DNA of 64,000 nt, taken from assembly GCF_918797505.1 (NCBI RefSeq), contig NC_092795.1, forward strand, positions 18,277,131 through 18,341,130, in the 5' to 3' direction. Position numbers and translations under genes: made by a program. The stretch comes from Bemisia tabaci (lineage: Eukaryota > Arthropoda > Insecta > Hemiptera > Aleyrodidae). Each line of letters opens with the position of its first letter. Position 1 is the first letter of the stretch. The notes under the pieces were generated by a model. It did no database searches. It was not told the origin of the DNA and worked only from the letters and a program-made list of their open reading frames with translations. This document shows, piece after piece, positions 33,371 to 44,514 of this stretch.

Positions 33371-33942
33371 TATGGGACAAGGTGTGGAGAGTGCGGCTTT
33401 TCCGATGTTGATGTCAACAATATTTTGGTGATGGATGCTGGAGCCATGACTTCACATGGCGGAACGCTCGTCGCTACGCGGTCACGTGGAGTTATCGCGA
33501 GACGTTTTATTTTGACGCGGCTCGAGGCTCGACGCGCGACGTGGCCGACGCGACGTCTCGCGCGGCGCATTTTTACGGATTCGAGCGCGCGCGGTCACCT
33601 CCGAGCATTTAGGCCGGTTCAAAGACTTCGCTGATCTTGTTTCTCGGTGCCCACTTGCGCCTGCATTTTTAGTCCCCCTCTTCGTTTTGTTAGAACGAAG
33701 TATGAGGATCTCTCTAAAAACCTTAAAAAAATCTTACTATATACTCTTATTCTTTAAACCTCTTGTACCATTAATAACCTCATCTGTCTATAGATGGCTG
33801 TAGATTCCTAACTTATCAATATAAAGGAATAGAACCAAAAAAAAAACTCAAAAAAAAAAAAAACAAGCAGTGAACTCCAACACAATGTGTTGATAAGGCG
33901 CGTCATTAACTCGCACATATCAACCCCTTTAGTTTTCATTTA
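33371..33942. other. Spacer with CpG-rich patch
   Basis: 33470-33620 is CpG-rich (GACGCGGCTCGAGGCTCGAC) and could be regulatory. An A-rich tract lies at 33836-33863. No gene recognised. Confidence 0.35.
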
Positions 33943-34132
33943 CAGAGATTTCAAAAAAGGCAAGCAGCACAACAAGAGAATTCACGATCCAACACTGCAA
34001 GGTCAACGACGCACCTTGACGAGACCGTGTATTGTGAATCTAGAAAGCTATTCGAACAAATTTAAGTTTTTTGATCCGCCTCAAGCAAAATCTTATCAGA
34101 TTCTTGAAGAAAAGTGCTACGGAAAAATTTAA
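33943..34132 (+). CDS. Candidate terminal exon, unknown product
   Basis: The acceptor-like TAGTTTTCATTTACAG ends at 33944, and an open frame then runs to a TAA at 34130-34132, giving about 62 residues. It contains a basic start (DFKKGKQHNKR) and a C-terminal part with NLESYSNKFKFFDPP and EKCYGKI. Composition is not that of a simple repeat and it does not overlap any repeat found here. No family was recognised and no upstream partner exon was identified, so it may be chance. Confidence 0.2.
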
Positions 34133-34225
34133 GCGAAGAAAGGAAAAATTCTGTCGAATTCCTAGAAGATAAAGTCGATTTAAAGGTATTTTGGGGCTAA
34201 AATACCCAAATCACCGGTATTATAA

Positions 34226-34971
34226 ATCCCGTTATATTATTGAAAAGAAATTGACTCGATATAAATGCAATTGTATTAAATATGTCTTGATTTTGTTATT
34301 TTAAACGTCTTTTCATGCAAAGAAGCTCAATCATGTCCATGCTTTATTCATTCATGAATTGAAAGTAAGCAATCCACATCCCGAAAATCTACCGATTTGC
34401 CGTAAAAATCGCAGAAACTTGATATACCAGGTCGATGTACCCACTCTTTGAATTTACCAATCAATTTAGTGAGTGCACGTAGGTATGTGAAAGTCAAAAT
34501 GCTATAGTCATTTTGGGTGCATTCATTTTTCATGAAACAATTGTAAGTAATTTCAATCCCGAAAAACCATAAATTTCCCGTATAAAATCGAAAAAATCAA
34601 AATATGTCGACTCCCTGACGTGAAAATTGAATTCTACGTGTGAAAATACTTATGTATCGATATGCTGAACAGAATGCCCGCCTCTCCTCGTAATGTACAA
34701 ACCGTTCCTATACTCATCTTAAAATTGTTCTCAGAGCTTTGTGTTATTATCAGGTTCCATTTAAACCCCGGTTTGATGGCCGAATCGGCTGCCCAAAAAG
34801 CAAGCCATTTTTGAAGGGCTCTATGAGAAATTCGTGATATTATCAGCTCTCAGGAAATCACCTCATGGGTAAAATTGCTGATATAAATCGAGTGCTTAAA
34901 ATAATCGTATTCAAGAAACTAAGGCATTAAACTATGGAGTCAATTTCGTTTTAATAATATAACGGGATTTA
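34226..34971. mobile_element. Possible inverted-repeat element AAATCCCGTTATATTATT
   Basis: AAATCCCGTTATATTATTGA with AAGAAATTGACTC at 34226 has its inverse at 34934-34971 (GAGTCAATTTCGTTTTAATA then TAACGGGATTT), about 40 bp with few mismatches. Inside, a segment around TTCATGAATTGAAAGTAAGC and ATCCCGAAAATC is repeated about 175 bp later in diverged form. Non-coding; no direct duplication established. Confidence 0.6.
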
Positions 34972-35977
34972 CTTGTCTTCAGGTCAAAACTCATACAAGG
35001 AAGCCCCTTGCAAGAGGCTAATTTTTTGTAATTTCACTCAATTTTTTCTCCTTTTTATAATTGAATTGCTTGTCACATTCTGAGGTCAATCATATTAAAT
35101 TGTAATTTATACATTCCCCCCCCCCTTCTTTTTATTTTTTGTTTGGAGAAGTTTTGTTGATTTCTTCGGATTTCGAATACTGTAACTTCTCTTCTATTTG
35201 GCCGATTTTTATGAATGAGACCTCTTTTAATTCGTGTTTTAACGGAGAGTAAGGAAAAAATTGCTAAAAACTCGCGAAACAATTTTTTTTGAAAATTGGA
35301 CGAATCCTAGCGTGACGGTGAAATGGTTAATGAAGCGTAAGTAATTGGGCGAGGGGCTGAGGATCCCGGCATCGCTTGGCAACCGTCATTAGCTATTGTT
35401 CGTCGAGACGCCGACGCAGTGAGCAGGAGCGTGGGAAAGAGAGGGGTAAGTGGATTCCTATATGAGCCACGTTTAGCTAATGGTCTAATGAGTCTCGAGG
35501 CTCATCACAGATTGAACTTACACAGATTGCACTATCAGAGCACGGGTACCAACTTTTGGAAAGTATAACCGAGGTTACAGATCTGTCAAAGCAACGTTTT
35601 GAACAAAACGGAGGAGTTAAATTCTCATTTCGAGAGTGCCGACCTGCTCAGCCATCCTCGAATCAATTCGCTTGATTCTGCTTATATATGCATATTTTAA
35701 ATCAGCGCGTCGCATTCTTAGGCTTTTTTTGAAAAAACCAAGTAACGTAGACTCTTGGTATTCACTGCACATAAACTAATGAGCCCCAGAATGAGAAACA
35801 ACTTTAAATCATAATTATTGATGGATAAATAAACTTTTTACACGCTTTGGAAAATCTCAGAAGTTCGCGGTAGTCACTTTTCGGTAAGGAACTAAGGGAC
35901 TCGGTTATTGTATCGAGCAGGGTTCGAAACGATCGCAAAGGCGGTATACTACGTATACGCGCCAAAAAGTATGAGGA
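34972..35977. other. Spacer, no gene recognised
   Basis: AT-rich with a C10 run near 35117. A GC-richer patch at 35345-35450 ends at GAGGG|GTAAGTGG, which could be a splice donor, but no exon could be supported. Confidence 0.35.
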
Positions 35978-35985
35978 TTCTTTCC

Positions 35986-36324
35986 CAGAGACAAGAGACC
36001 CTCCACTATAGTTTATTGGCCATGGTGGAAGCTTTTACTTTTGGGACCTCAGCATTCTACTGTTGACTTACCTACACGGTTGATGTTCAACAACGTGTTG
36101 GCAGTTTCGTTTTGCAAACAAGCCAAAAATGACCGAAGTTTAGGAAACCGATTTGGCTCATGACGTCACCTGAAGCTCATCATCCACCATGTAGGCAGGT
36201 CAGCAGCCGAAATTAGGGTGATGACTGTTGCTCCCTTATAATTGCCCATAAGGAGTTGTTGAATCCCTAAAAGTAAAAGCTTCCACTTGTCGTTAAGAGG
36301 CCAGTGGAGGGTTTCTTATCTCTG
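35986..36324. mobile_element. hAT-type CAGAGACAAGAG MITE
   Basis: A 339-bp element with arms of about 60 bp. It starts CAGAGACAAGAGACCCTCCA and ends TGGAGGGTTTCTTATCTCTG, with inner partners GGAAGCTTTTACTTTTGGG and CCTAAAAGTAAAAGCTTCC. The flanks TTCTTTCC (35978-35985) and TTCTTCCC (36325-36332) form an 8-bp duplication with one mismatch. This is the only copy found in the window. Confidence 0.88.
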
Positions 36325-36382
36325 TTCTTCCCAAATTGGACACGGGAGGGTTGGAATAGAGTTATTATAAGAAAGAGGAGCA

Positions 36383-36834
36383 GCGGTCTGATCGTTAAAA
36401 TTGATAGACAAAGCCGTAAACCAGGAAAACGGAGGGACAATTGAACGAACCTATTGGCTGAAAAAGATGCTTCTTACAGACTAAGGTAGGAAATGATGGA
36501 TTAAGTAGAGGGTCCCTCGCGGATTGCCGTTAGTTAGTCTATTACTTACCTCTTTTGTCATTGCAACTGTCCGTTTCCAGCAATAGGATCCGACCTATCT
36601 CTGTTTGTCTTCTTTGTCTATCAATGTCGACAATCCGCCCGCAGAGGTAGAACTGCGGATCAAAGTTTCCTCGCGAAAGTCAAGTGTCTCTCAAGGGTTG
36701 CCGTTAGTTAGTCTATTACTCACCTTTTTTGTGATTGCAATTATCCGTTTCCACCAATAGGGTTTCTCCTATTTCTGTTTATCTTTGCTATCCTTTGTCT
36801 ATCCCTTTGTCTATCAATTTCAACAATGGCCCGC
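36383..36834. mobile_element. GATAGACAAAG MITE with duplicated right half
   Basis: A unit element occupies 36383-36642, starting GCGGTCTGATCGTTAAAATT with GATAGACAAAGC and ending TTTGTCTATCAATGTCGACA with CCGCCCGC. The right half is repeated at 36643-36834, where GATCAAAGTTTCCTCGC and GTTAGTTAGTCTATTACT recur and end at GGCCCGC. So the right half, with a short flank, was tandemly duplicated after insertion. Confidence 0.8.
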
Positions 36835-36876
36835 AGAAGTAGAATAGGGATCAAAGTTTCCTCGCAGAGGTCAAGT

Positions 36877-36921
36877 GCCCGAAACAAGAAAGTTCTCATA
36901 GGAACTTTCTCGTTTCGGGCA
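36877..36921. repeat. Near-perfect 45-bp hairpin
   Basis: TGCCCGAAACAAGAAAGTTC is followed by a 6-base loop and the inverse GAACTTTCTCGTTTCGGGCA, with one mismatch. It lies directly downstream of the duplicated MITE half. Confidence 0.8.
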
Positions 36922-39645
36922 GGAACTGCAGGAATCATCGGGTAAGTTCCCGAGAATTATCAAGAATTATATTAACCCTCAAGGCAATCTGATTGACTGA
37001 CACGGAAAACTTAAGACAAGTATGGGCAAGCTTAATCTTCAGTTAATCTCAAAATCAGTTTTGAGGACGATTTTAGGTCACTATGTAAGGACCAAAAGGG
37101 TAAGTAGATTATTTTTAACCCACAGTCACGAGACTTGCCTTAATATATTCATTCAGTCCCATCTCTGCATAAAGAATTCGATCGAATACGGAGAAGCGAA
37201 TCTCCAAAAATTATAAACTGCGTGTCTTCAGGTGCATGAAATATGCGTAAGAATTGTCGATTGAATTGCAAATCCCAAGTCATCGCAGGAGCTCTAGTGA
37301 AATACTGCAAGGCACGTGCCTCCACCGAAACTTCACTTAAAGCACAACAGATATGTGCACGGGCAGTATACGCACATGGAAATTTCCTAAATAAACTCCT
37401 AAGCAAAAATCAGTGTTCGTTTGTTTACTTTGCGATCAGCCGACTCAAATTTCTCGCTTGCAGAATAAGCAAATTAGCTTATAACAACTATCAGCTAGAT
37501 ACAGGGTTTTGGTTTACAATTAGTAAGTTTTTTACTTTCTCGCTCCCCTAGTTATTTAATTTTTAATTTTTTAAAATTAATAAAAATTAAATTTAATTAC
37601 TCCCAGCGCTTCATACTATAACTTTTAAAGGGTAATGGTAATGCATGTGTTGTTCTAAAATTTCATAAAATATGTTTCAACCTCTAAGAGAATTTTAAGG
37701 GTAAAAATTCAAAAGTATAAACCGCAAAAACAATGAGGGATCACATGGTTTATAAAACATGCGAATTCTTTCCTATCTTAGTTCAAGTAATGTTTTTCTT
37801 AAACATTATTAATTCAGAGACTTAAACGCCCGAGTGCAAAAGTAGTAACTAGCAAAAATTACCATGTCAATTGCACTTCTTCCCAATTTCGAGCAAGACT
37901 GCTGTCGGTCTTGTTTCAAAGTTGTTATCTGATAAATAAAATCATTATTAAAACAAAACAAAACAAAAAAAAAAAAACTGGCAAAAATGCAAAATTATAG
38001 ACTACAAAAACGACCAAGAAATACGTGGGCTCAAAAACGTACGAATCGTATCCATCTAAGTTTTGGTAATGCTTTTTTCCATGAACTAATTCAGAGACTT
38101 AAACGCTCGGGTACAAAAGTAATAATTTAGCGTTTGAGTTGAAACCACCCAACTCACACTTAAAAATATATTGAAACGACGTCACTAATTACAGATCCAG
38201 ATAATTTTCCGGTGACAATAGGGATGAGTACTCAGGCGCACTGCTGCACTCGCGTAGGTATGCGCTTTCGATGGTAAACTTAATCATGAGCACAGCACTC
38301 ACATAAAACTTACATGTGAGTTGCTAGCGAAGAGATACGTACAGAATTAATAATGATACTTGTACCATCACAATGGCCACATATTTATGAGTAGTAATAA
38401 ATGGTAATTGTTGTTTCTTATCCTGTCCTCGCGATGGCATAACACTCACTCATTTACGAGCATCGTCAGACAGCTGGTTCTCTGAAGCCAGCTCCGCTTT
38501 TTGCCGGAGCTGAAAAAAGAGAGAAAAGCAAAACGAAAAGAGAGCAGATAAACACAAGCTAGGCAAGATGAGTGTATATTGGACGTAGTTAAGCCAATTT
38601 CTTGCAAACCTTAGAAACTGCCTACATTGAGTGACCATTCATGAGACCATCAAATATGTGTGTCGACTATTTGGTTTCATAAAAATAAAGCCCACACATG
38701 GAAATCCCTGTGCCAATGGTCTGGCAATAAGGTAAATGGACCTTGATAAAATACATGACGAATTTGTAGCACATGTGAGTAACGGAGCAATCTTTCTTTC
38801 AAAACGCCTTTTATCAATATCTTATGATTTTCATAACACCAAACTCCCTAAATTCTTACCTCGTTTTTTAAAAAAAAATAAATAAATAAAATATGCCGGT
38901 CAAGAACAAGCTTACAGAATGGTGCTGGGTTCATACAAGTTTAAAGGGAAAATCAAAGTCAAAAAATGGATTTAGAGATTCAAAAAATTACCCTATCACG
39001 AAGGAGGCTAGACCGAATCTCGTAATGACATTCTAGAGTGAACCCTGACTAATTCATGATCTAACGATTGAACTTTAGTTTCCGATAAAAAATCAGAACG
39101 CACGATGCGCGAAGGATTTCTTTAAAATTTTATGTCATTTTTTATACGTGTCAAAGGATAAGGACCTTCGCCGCAAAAGTGTTACTAAGGTGGGAGGATG
39201 GGGGGGGGGGGTGTGTTAAAAATGCCAAAACATTGAGTTACGTAATTTGGGGACGGCCCAAAATCGTGAATCCAATCTAGTTTTCGTTTTGTCAGTTCAA
39301 CTTATTATTTAAGTCCTAATTTTCAGCAGAGGCATCTGAAACAAATGTCACATCTGATGAAAAATAATTTAGAAAGTATTCAATTTGGTGGTTTTAGTGG
39401 AACTGACAACAGCGCGATGATCGGATAGTTGATGCTGTTCAGCAATCAGTTTAGGGGGGAGGAAGGAGGCGGCAAAGCAGATGATGAATGAAAACTCACT
39501 CGACAAGTCATACAAATATACGATCACGCACTCATACTATAAACAGAACACGCTTTTGATGTTGTCAAATGCTCGATCAAATTAAGATTTTTTCCGATCA
39601 TTTTGTCTATTCGTTTGTAGATGGCACTTTGCTCCTCGGTCACTG
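36922..39645. repeat. Spacer with a diverged 277-bp tandem duplication
   Basis: Between about 37695 and 38130 two diverged units share AATTCAGAGACTTAAACGC (37811 and 38088), AGTAATG/GGTAATGCTTTTT and CAAAAGTA blocks, a period of 277 bp. Elsewhere in the span there are an AAAT-rich tract near 38875, a G10 run near 39200 and no recognised gene. Confidence 0.55.
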
Positions 39646-39653
39646 ATATGAAT

Positions 39654-39817
39654 CAGCGGCGCGGCGTACTTTGCGATGTATCGATTGATTTGTCATTTAA
39701 ACCTATGGAAAAGGATCGATAAACAGGGTGTTTGCAACGAACACCTTAATAATCGATTCTTTACCACAGCTTCAAATGGGGAATTATGGATAATCGATCA
39801 TTGACGCCTCGCTTCTA
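39654..39817. mobile_element. hAT-type CAGTGGCG MITE, copy 4
   Basis: A 164-bp element starting CAGCGGCGCGGCGTACTTTG and ending ATCATTGACGCCTCGCTTCTA, flanked by ATATGAAT (39646-39653) and ATACGAAT (39818-39825). The left half is well preserved (GTATCGATTGATTTG and AAAGGATCGATAAACAGGGTG); the right terminus is eroded. Confidence 0.87.
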
Positions 39818-39825
39818 ATACGAAT

Positions 39826-41554
39826 ACTTCTTTGTCTTTTTAATTCATCCTCGATTTCACTTTCTTCCGAGTCTTGATTTCAAGGATATCGAGGGGAACT
39901 TTTGGGTGTTTTTATCCCAAAAAATTGGACACATCCCGAGGTAAAATGAGTTAAGGATCGTGATTGATGATCTGAGACGATTTTTATCAGTTGGAAACAT
40001 TGTTTGGCCTCAATTTGAATCACTTATAAATAATCGATTCTAGGTGATTCAGTCCGCTCTGGTGAGTATCGATTGTTTTACATATATTTAAATTGACAAC
40101 CCATTGCTGCCAATTTACAAGAATCGCTAATGTGCATGATTGCGCTCGGATCATATTCAGACCACCCCTCCTCCTGCCCCGAGAGAGGAACCAATCAGTA
40201 TCGAATCATGATTCGTCCCAACTTACCTTATTGGCTGATTTGGAACTTCAAAGTATAAAACTCTCCTAAACATATAAAATCTGAATGGAACTTTAGAAAC
40301 ATTGCAATCGAGGTATGTGTTTTCTTCACGCTTTATACCATTACTAGGGGGCCTTGCCCCCTGACCGCTACGCGGCCCAACCCCAGGGAGGGCGCCTCGC
40401 GCCCTCAGGCCCGCTTCGCGGGCCCTATACGCATATGTATAGGCAAAAATGTTCTTCCATTTTAATACATCATTTTGTGTTCGAGCTGCATCGATTTCAA
40501 AATTTTTGACGTAACACTCAGATTTGTAAATGATGAGGAATAGCTGGATGTACATAATTTCACAGTGCACTTACTGGAGAAATTTCCATTTATTATGTTA
40601 TTTTTAAATACTTAATTTAAAAAAAAAAATCGGATTTCGACCGTTAAGAGTTAATAATAGTTGGTCCGTCCAGACGCGACGCAGCGCCTGCCTTCTAACT
40701 TTGTATCTGCTGTTTATCTGCTGTAAATATTAATAGAAATTCAGCGATCAAGTAAATTGACCAATGCCACAAATCGAAGCCGGAAGAATACAGGAAAAAT
40801 TGAGTTAAACCTTATACCTTGGACCTTGAACCTTGAACCCTGAGCGATGCACCTTTCCTCAACTCTTCGAATGAGGAGCCCTTCACTAGCTTTTCCATTG
40901 TTTTATTGTTTATTCGAGTCACTCAGGTAGAATCCCACACCTTGACGTTTCTAGCGGAAACGACATATCTCTCACGCTATTATCATTGGACTTAAGTGGC
41001 ATGAGCTTTAAAAGCTATACAACATTAAAAGTTCGGGGTTTCATAATTTTTTGCACATCTACATCTACTACAGATGACATACATGTGAAGATCATCCTTA
41101 TCGGTCCGGCAGTTCGTCAGAAATAGTGCTTCCAAGATTTTCCTTGTAGCTGTATAATATAGATTATTTGAACGTATTTTTGCCAAAAGGAACTATGTGC
41201 ATTAAGACATAAGCTCTGAGACCCATCAGAATATACACATAACAGGGCTCACGTTATAATGCGCATAGATCCGTTCGGCAGAAATACGTCCATTTAATGT
41301 TTAAATGTGTGCGCGATTCTTTTCCTCGACACGACAACACAATCCACACATGCACAAATCGAAAAACCGTGTAACAGCAACTGAAACCCACACTAGATCC
41401 GCGATTTCCACTCAGCGCGAAGGCACGATTCTTCCGTGCTCCGGAAAACAGCAGTAAGTGGATTCTGGTGTGAGCCATGAAGCGCACATGATTGTTTGCT
41501 AATCCCTGCCTATATTCATAAACCTTTACTGCTGTTTTCCGTAGGTCGGCATAG
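39826..41554. other. Spacer flanking the second hairpin array
   Basis: AT-rich DNA without a recognised gene. Frames at 40223-40570 and 41254-41487 are partly forced by the hairpin array or show no domain. Confidence 0.4.
40345..40440. repeat. Array of GC-rich triloop hairpins, cluster 2
   Basis: At least four short perfect hairpins lie side by side: GGGGGC-ctt-GCCCCC, CCGC-tac-GCGG, GAGGGCGC-ctc-GCGCCCTC and GGCCCGC-ttc-GCGGGCC. A further TATAC...GTATA palindrome closes the block. Design is the same as at 3999-4149 (triloops closed by GC), but the stem sequences differ. Confidence 0.88.
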
Positions 41555-41747
41555 CTCGTTGTTTTATAAACAAAAAAACGTGACAGTATTTCAATGTTGG
41601 AAAATTTTCACTCGTTAAGAAGGGCTTGGAGGAGGACAAGTCGCATTAAGTACAGTTTTTGAAAAAAATGAGGTACTAATGATTTTAAGTGAAACTAGTC
41701 TAAATACATATTCTGTGACAAATCCGCTCCCAAAGTCCGGTTTTTAA

Positions 41748-41912
41748 CAGCGGCGTGGCGTGCTTTGCGATTTATCGATTGTTATGCCATTTAGACCTAT
41801 GGAATAGGGTCGATACACAGGGTGTGCGCAGTGAACACCTTAAGAATCGATTATTTACTATAAGTTTAAATGGCAGAACAATCGATAAATCGCAATTCAC
41901 GCCACGCCACTG
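41748..41912. mobile_element. hAT-type CAGTGGCG MITE, copy 5 (nested)
   Basis: A 165-bp element from CAGCGGCGTGGCGTGCTTTG to CACGCCACGCCACTG, with perfect 8-bp duplications GTTTTTAA at 41740-41747 and 41913-41920. It is inserted in the TTGAGGGGCTTGG element, whose other copies have the uninterrupted CTTTTTAAGCATC. Confidence 0.95.
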
Positions 41913-41931
41913 GTTTTTAAGCATCACAAAG

Positions 41932-42829
41932 TAGGGCCGGATTTACCTACTTGCCGCCCATGGGCCGCCTGTATTTTGCCGCCCCCTTCTCATTCGTTTT
42001 GAAACATCAATAAAAACCATGAAGTAAACGTGCCGGAGGGGGAGGGGTGCATAAGGCGCGTTTACTCGTGTTGGACACATTTTTTGAGAAAGCCCTGTCA
42101 ACACTATTAGCAAAAGTTCATGGAACTTTGCGCGAAAGTTAAGTTCGTATAAGCCTATCTCTGTGTGGCCAAAGCCTTCCATTTATCAGAAATGAACGAA
42201 AAAAATTATGAAAGAACAAACATAAATGTGGTTTAATGATTTTAACTTCCACCACCGCGCCGCGCAAACCACACTGTGTTCGGCGCAATGCGTGAAGTAT
42301 TCCTACAGTGTTGTAGGCGCTGTGCGTTTCACGCCGACCGCTGCTGAACGCAGTGTGTTTGACGCAATGCGTGAAGTATTCACGCAGGCCTGTAGGCGCT
42401 ATGCGTTTCACGCTGACCGCAGTGACCGCACTGTGTTTGATGCAATGCGTGAAGTATTCATGCAGTCTTGTAGGCGCTAATATGTGTTACATGCCGACCG
42501 CCGCGCCGCGCCAAGGGCTTCTGCTTTTCTTCACAAGTCCTCGTCATCATTTCTTCCTAAGCTGCGCCGTTCCAGGCCAAATTGCGTGTTTGGTTTCTCT
42601 CTCAACTCGACTAATTAAAGGTGCTGTCTCTTGTATTACTGAAAGACGACAAAATTACAAATTACTATACTCTCAGGAAATGAGAGATTTTGTCGCCTTT
42701 TCTCGTTTGTAATTTTTTTTTTTCTAAATCCGATTTTTTTTATACCTACATTTAAAAACATTGCAAAATTTTCCGCCCCTGATTTGCCCCATGGCCGCGG
42801 CCATGTGGCCACCCGTGAATCCGGCCCTG
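41932..42829. mobile_element. hAT-type CAGGGCCGGATT MITE, copy 2 (nested)
   Basis: An 898-bp copy in opposite orientation to the ones at 9835 and 60581. The ends are TAGGGCCGGATTTACC and GTGAATCCGGCCCTG. Three internal minisatellite units (CGCAATGCGTGAAGTATTC and TGTAGGCGCT) lie at about 42280-42480. The flanks AGCATCACAAAG and TAAGTCAGTTTG both belong to the host MITE, but a full 8-bp duplication is no longer visible. Confidence 0.9.
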
Positions 42830-43132
42830 TAAGTCAGTTTGAACTTTCTTCCCGCCGTATGGATCCATGTAATTTCGAAACTTCGAACACGCATTTCTCC
42901 AAATAGCAAAAACTGCACTTATGCGCCTTGTCCTCCAAGCCCCTCAATTGTACCTTTACCAAGACACTATCGGGCGGTTTTTTTTTGGAGAATTTTACCA
43001 GTTTTACTTTAGATTGCACTTACAAATAAGCGCAAGTTTCGACACGAATTAAACGGTTAATTATTCTTGTAAAAAAGCAAATTTTTTTAGTAAATTTTTC
43101 AACCTCGGCATGGAGTTAAGTCCCTTCGTGCG

Positions 43133-43796
43133 GAAAACGCGGCTTTGTGTCTGCACTTTTCCCCAAACCCGTTACTCGCCGACTCCTGCTCAACCCATCA
43201 AATTCAATAAACTGGGCAAGGGAACTTGGCGCAGCGCCACCGCATGCAAGGCGCGAGAGAGACAGAGCACCGCGCCGGCCGGCGGAGCGAGAGAGAGGGA
43301 CGGAGTGAATGCAGTTGGCTGGAGCTTTTACATCTCGACGCGAAGGTCACGGACCAGTGGCAGTGGAGCGGGCCACTTCCTAGATACCCGACAACGCTGT
43401 GTAATAAATTAATAATAATACGCGGTCGCGCTAGTGCATTTGTTGTCTCTGGCGGATCATCGCGCTAGTTCAACAGTATCAGGAGCAATGCGCGAGTTGT
43501 TAATAGTCGATCCCGATTCCATGACCGCTGCATTGCCGCTGGCGCTCCGCGCACGCGACCTGCGTGCATGCGTCATTCTCTCTCTCTCTCTCTCTCCCCC
43601 CCCCCCCTCTCTCTCTCCCTGTTTCACCTGTACTCGTCGCGGCCGTGCTCGGCAATACAGCAGTATGTGCGAAAAAAAAGACCGTAAACTTCCCAAGAAA
43701 TGCACCCGTGAGAAAAAAAGATACGGAATATCGTTTCATATCGTTTCAACTCTCATTCTTTACGAATGAGACTAACTTTGCTGTTGTAGCTGAAAC
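43133..43796. promoter_or_regulatory. GC-rich block, possible promoter/first exon
   Basis: 43220-43560 is GC-rich with GA-rich patches, followed by a (CT)n-C(n)-(CT)n tract at about 43576-43620. It has the look of a CpG-rich promoter or 5' leader, but no TATA box, initiator plus exon, or coding exon could be fixed. Overlapping frames on both strands carry no domain. Confidence 0.25.
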
Positions 43797-44504
43797 CAGT
43801 GGGCCTTTAAATCGGATCAGGAGAATTTTGATTAGACTCAATTTGAAGAATTTTTACGTTACCAACATGCCTCCTCGATACGCAACGAAGACACGAAAAC
43901 GTTGTACGGAGCAAAAAGTTCGATTAATATTGAGCCCCGAGGTATTTTGGTTAACTGAAGTTTTCGGTCAGGGAAACCGTATAATTCAGCTCAGCTAAGA
44001 GATATTCGGTTCATATTATGACCCAGAACTTCGCTTACCTGAACCGAAAAAGTTCGATGATGAATATGAACCAGTAGCGATTCTCGAGAGTTGGTAAAGA
44101 TGTTTTTTTCTCATTTAAATTCATTAAAAATATCGATTTTGGTTGAGGCAAGCTGCCTCACTAAGAACCGATTGTTTAAAACACGTTTAAATAGAGGTAA
44201 AACAGTGTTACCAGCTCTAGAATCGCTACTGGTTCATACTCATCATCGAACTTTTTCGGTTCAGGTAAGCGAAGGTCTGGGTCATAATATGAACCGAGTA
44301 TCTGTTAGCTGAGCTGAATCACGGTTTCCCTGACCGAAAACTTCAGTTAACCAAAAAACCTCGGGGCTCAATATTAATTGAACTTTTTGCTCCGTACAAC
44401 GTTTTCGTGTCTTCGTTGCGTATCGAGGAAGCATGGTGGTAACGTAAAAAGTCTTCAAATTGAGTCTAATCAAAATTCTACTGATCCGATTTAAAGGCCC
44501 ACTG
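43797..44504. mobile_element. 708-bp near-complete palindrome CAGTGGGCCTTTAAATC
   Basis: The arms of about 310 bp start CAGTGGGCCTTTAAATCGG and end with the exact complement. Inner partners include CGATACGCAACGAAGACACG, CGGTCAGGGAAACCGT, CTTACCTGAACCGAAAAAG and GAGAGTTGGTAA/TTACCAGCTCT. A central segment with AAAAATATCGATTTTGG and GGCAAGCTGCCTCAC recurs in diverged form at about 58850-58910. No coding capacity; no clear direct duplication. Confidence 0.9.
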
Positions 44505-44514
44505 ACCCTGGTAA

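Larger units (their letters stand above)
41615..42947. mobile_element. TTGAGGGGCTTGG MITE containing two hAT MITEs
   Basis: The left end TTAAGAAGGGCTTGGAGGAG and right end GCGCCTTGTCCTCCAAGCCC with CTCAA bracket the expected interior, seen in three pieces: to 41747, 41913-41931 (GTTTTTAAGCATC) and from 42830 (AAGTCAGTTTGAACTTTC). Removing the two hAT insertions restores about 265 bp of normal family sequence. Confidence 0.85.
41555..43132. mobile_element. CGTCGTTTCC MITE split by a nested MITE
   Basis: The left end (TCGTTGTTTTATAAACAAAA then CAGTATTTCAATGTTGG) stops near 41614, and the right half resumes at about 42948, ending AACCTCGGCATGGAGTTAAG with CCTTCGTGCGGAAAACGC. The two halves together equal a normal element of about 245 bp. 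Everything between them is a TTGAGGGGCTTGG element that itself carries two hAT MITEs. Confidence 0.8.
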
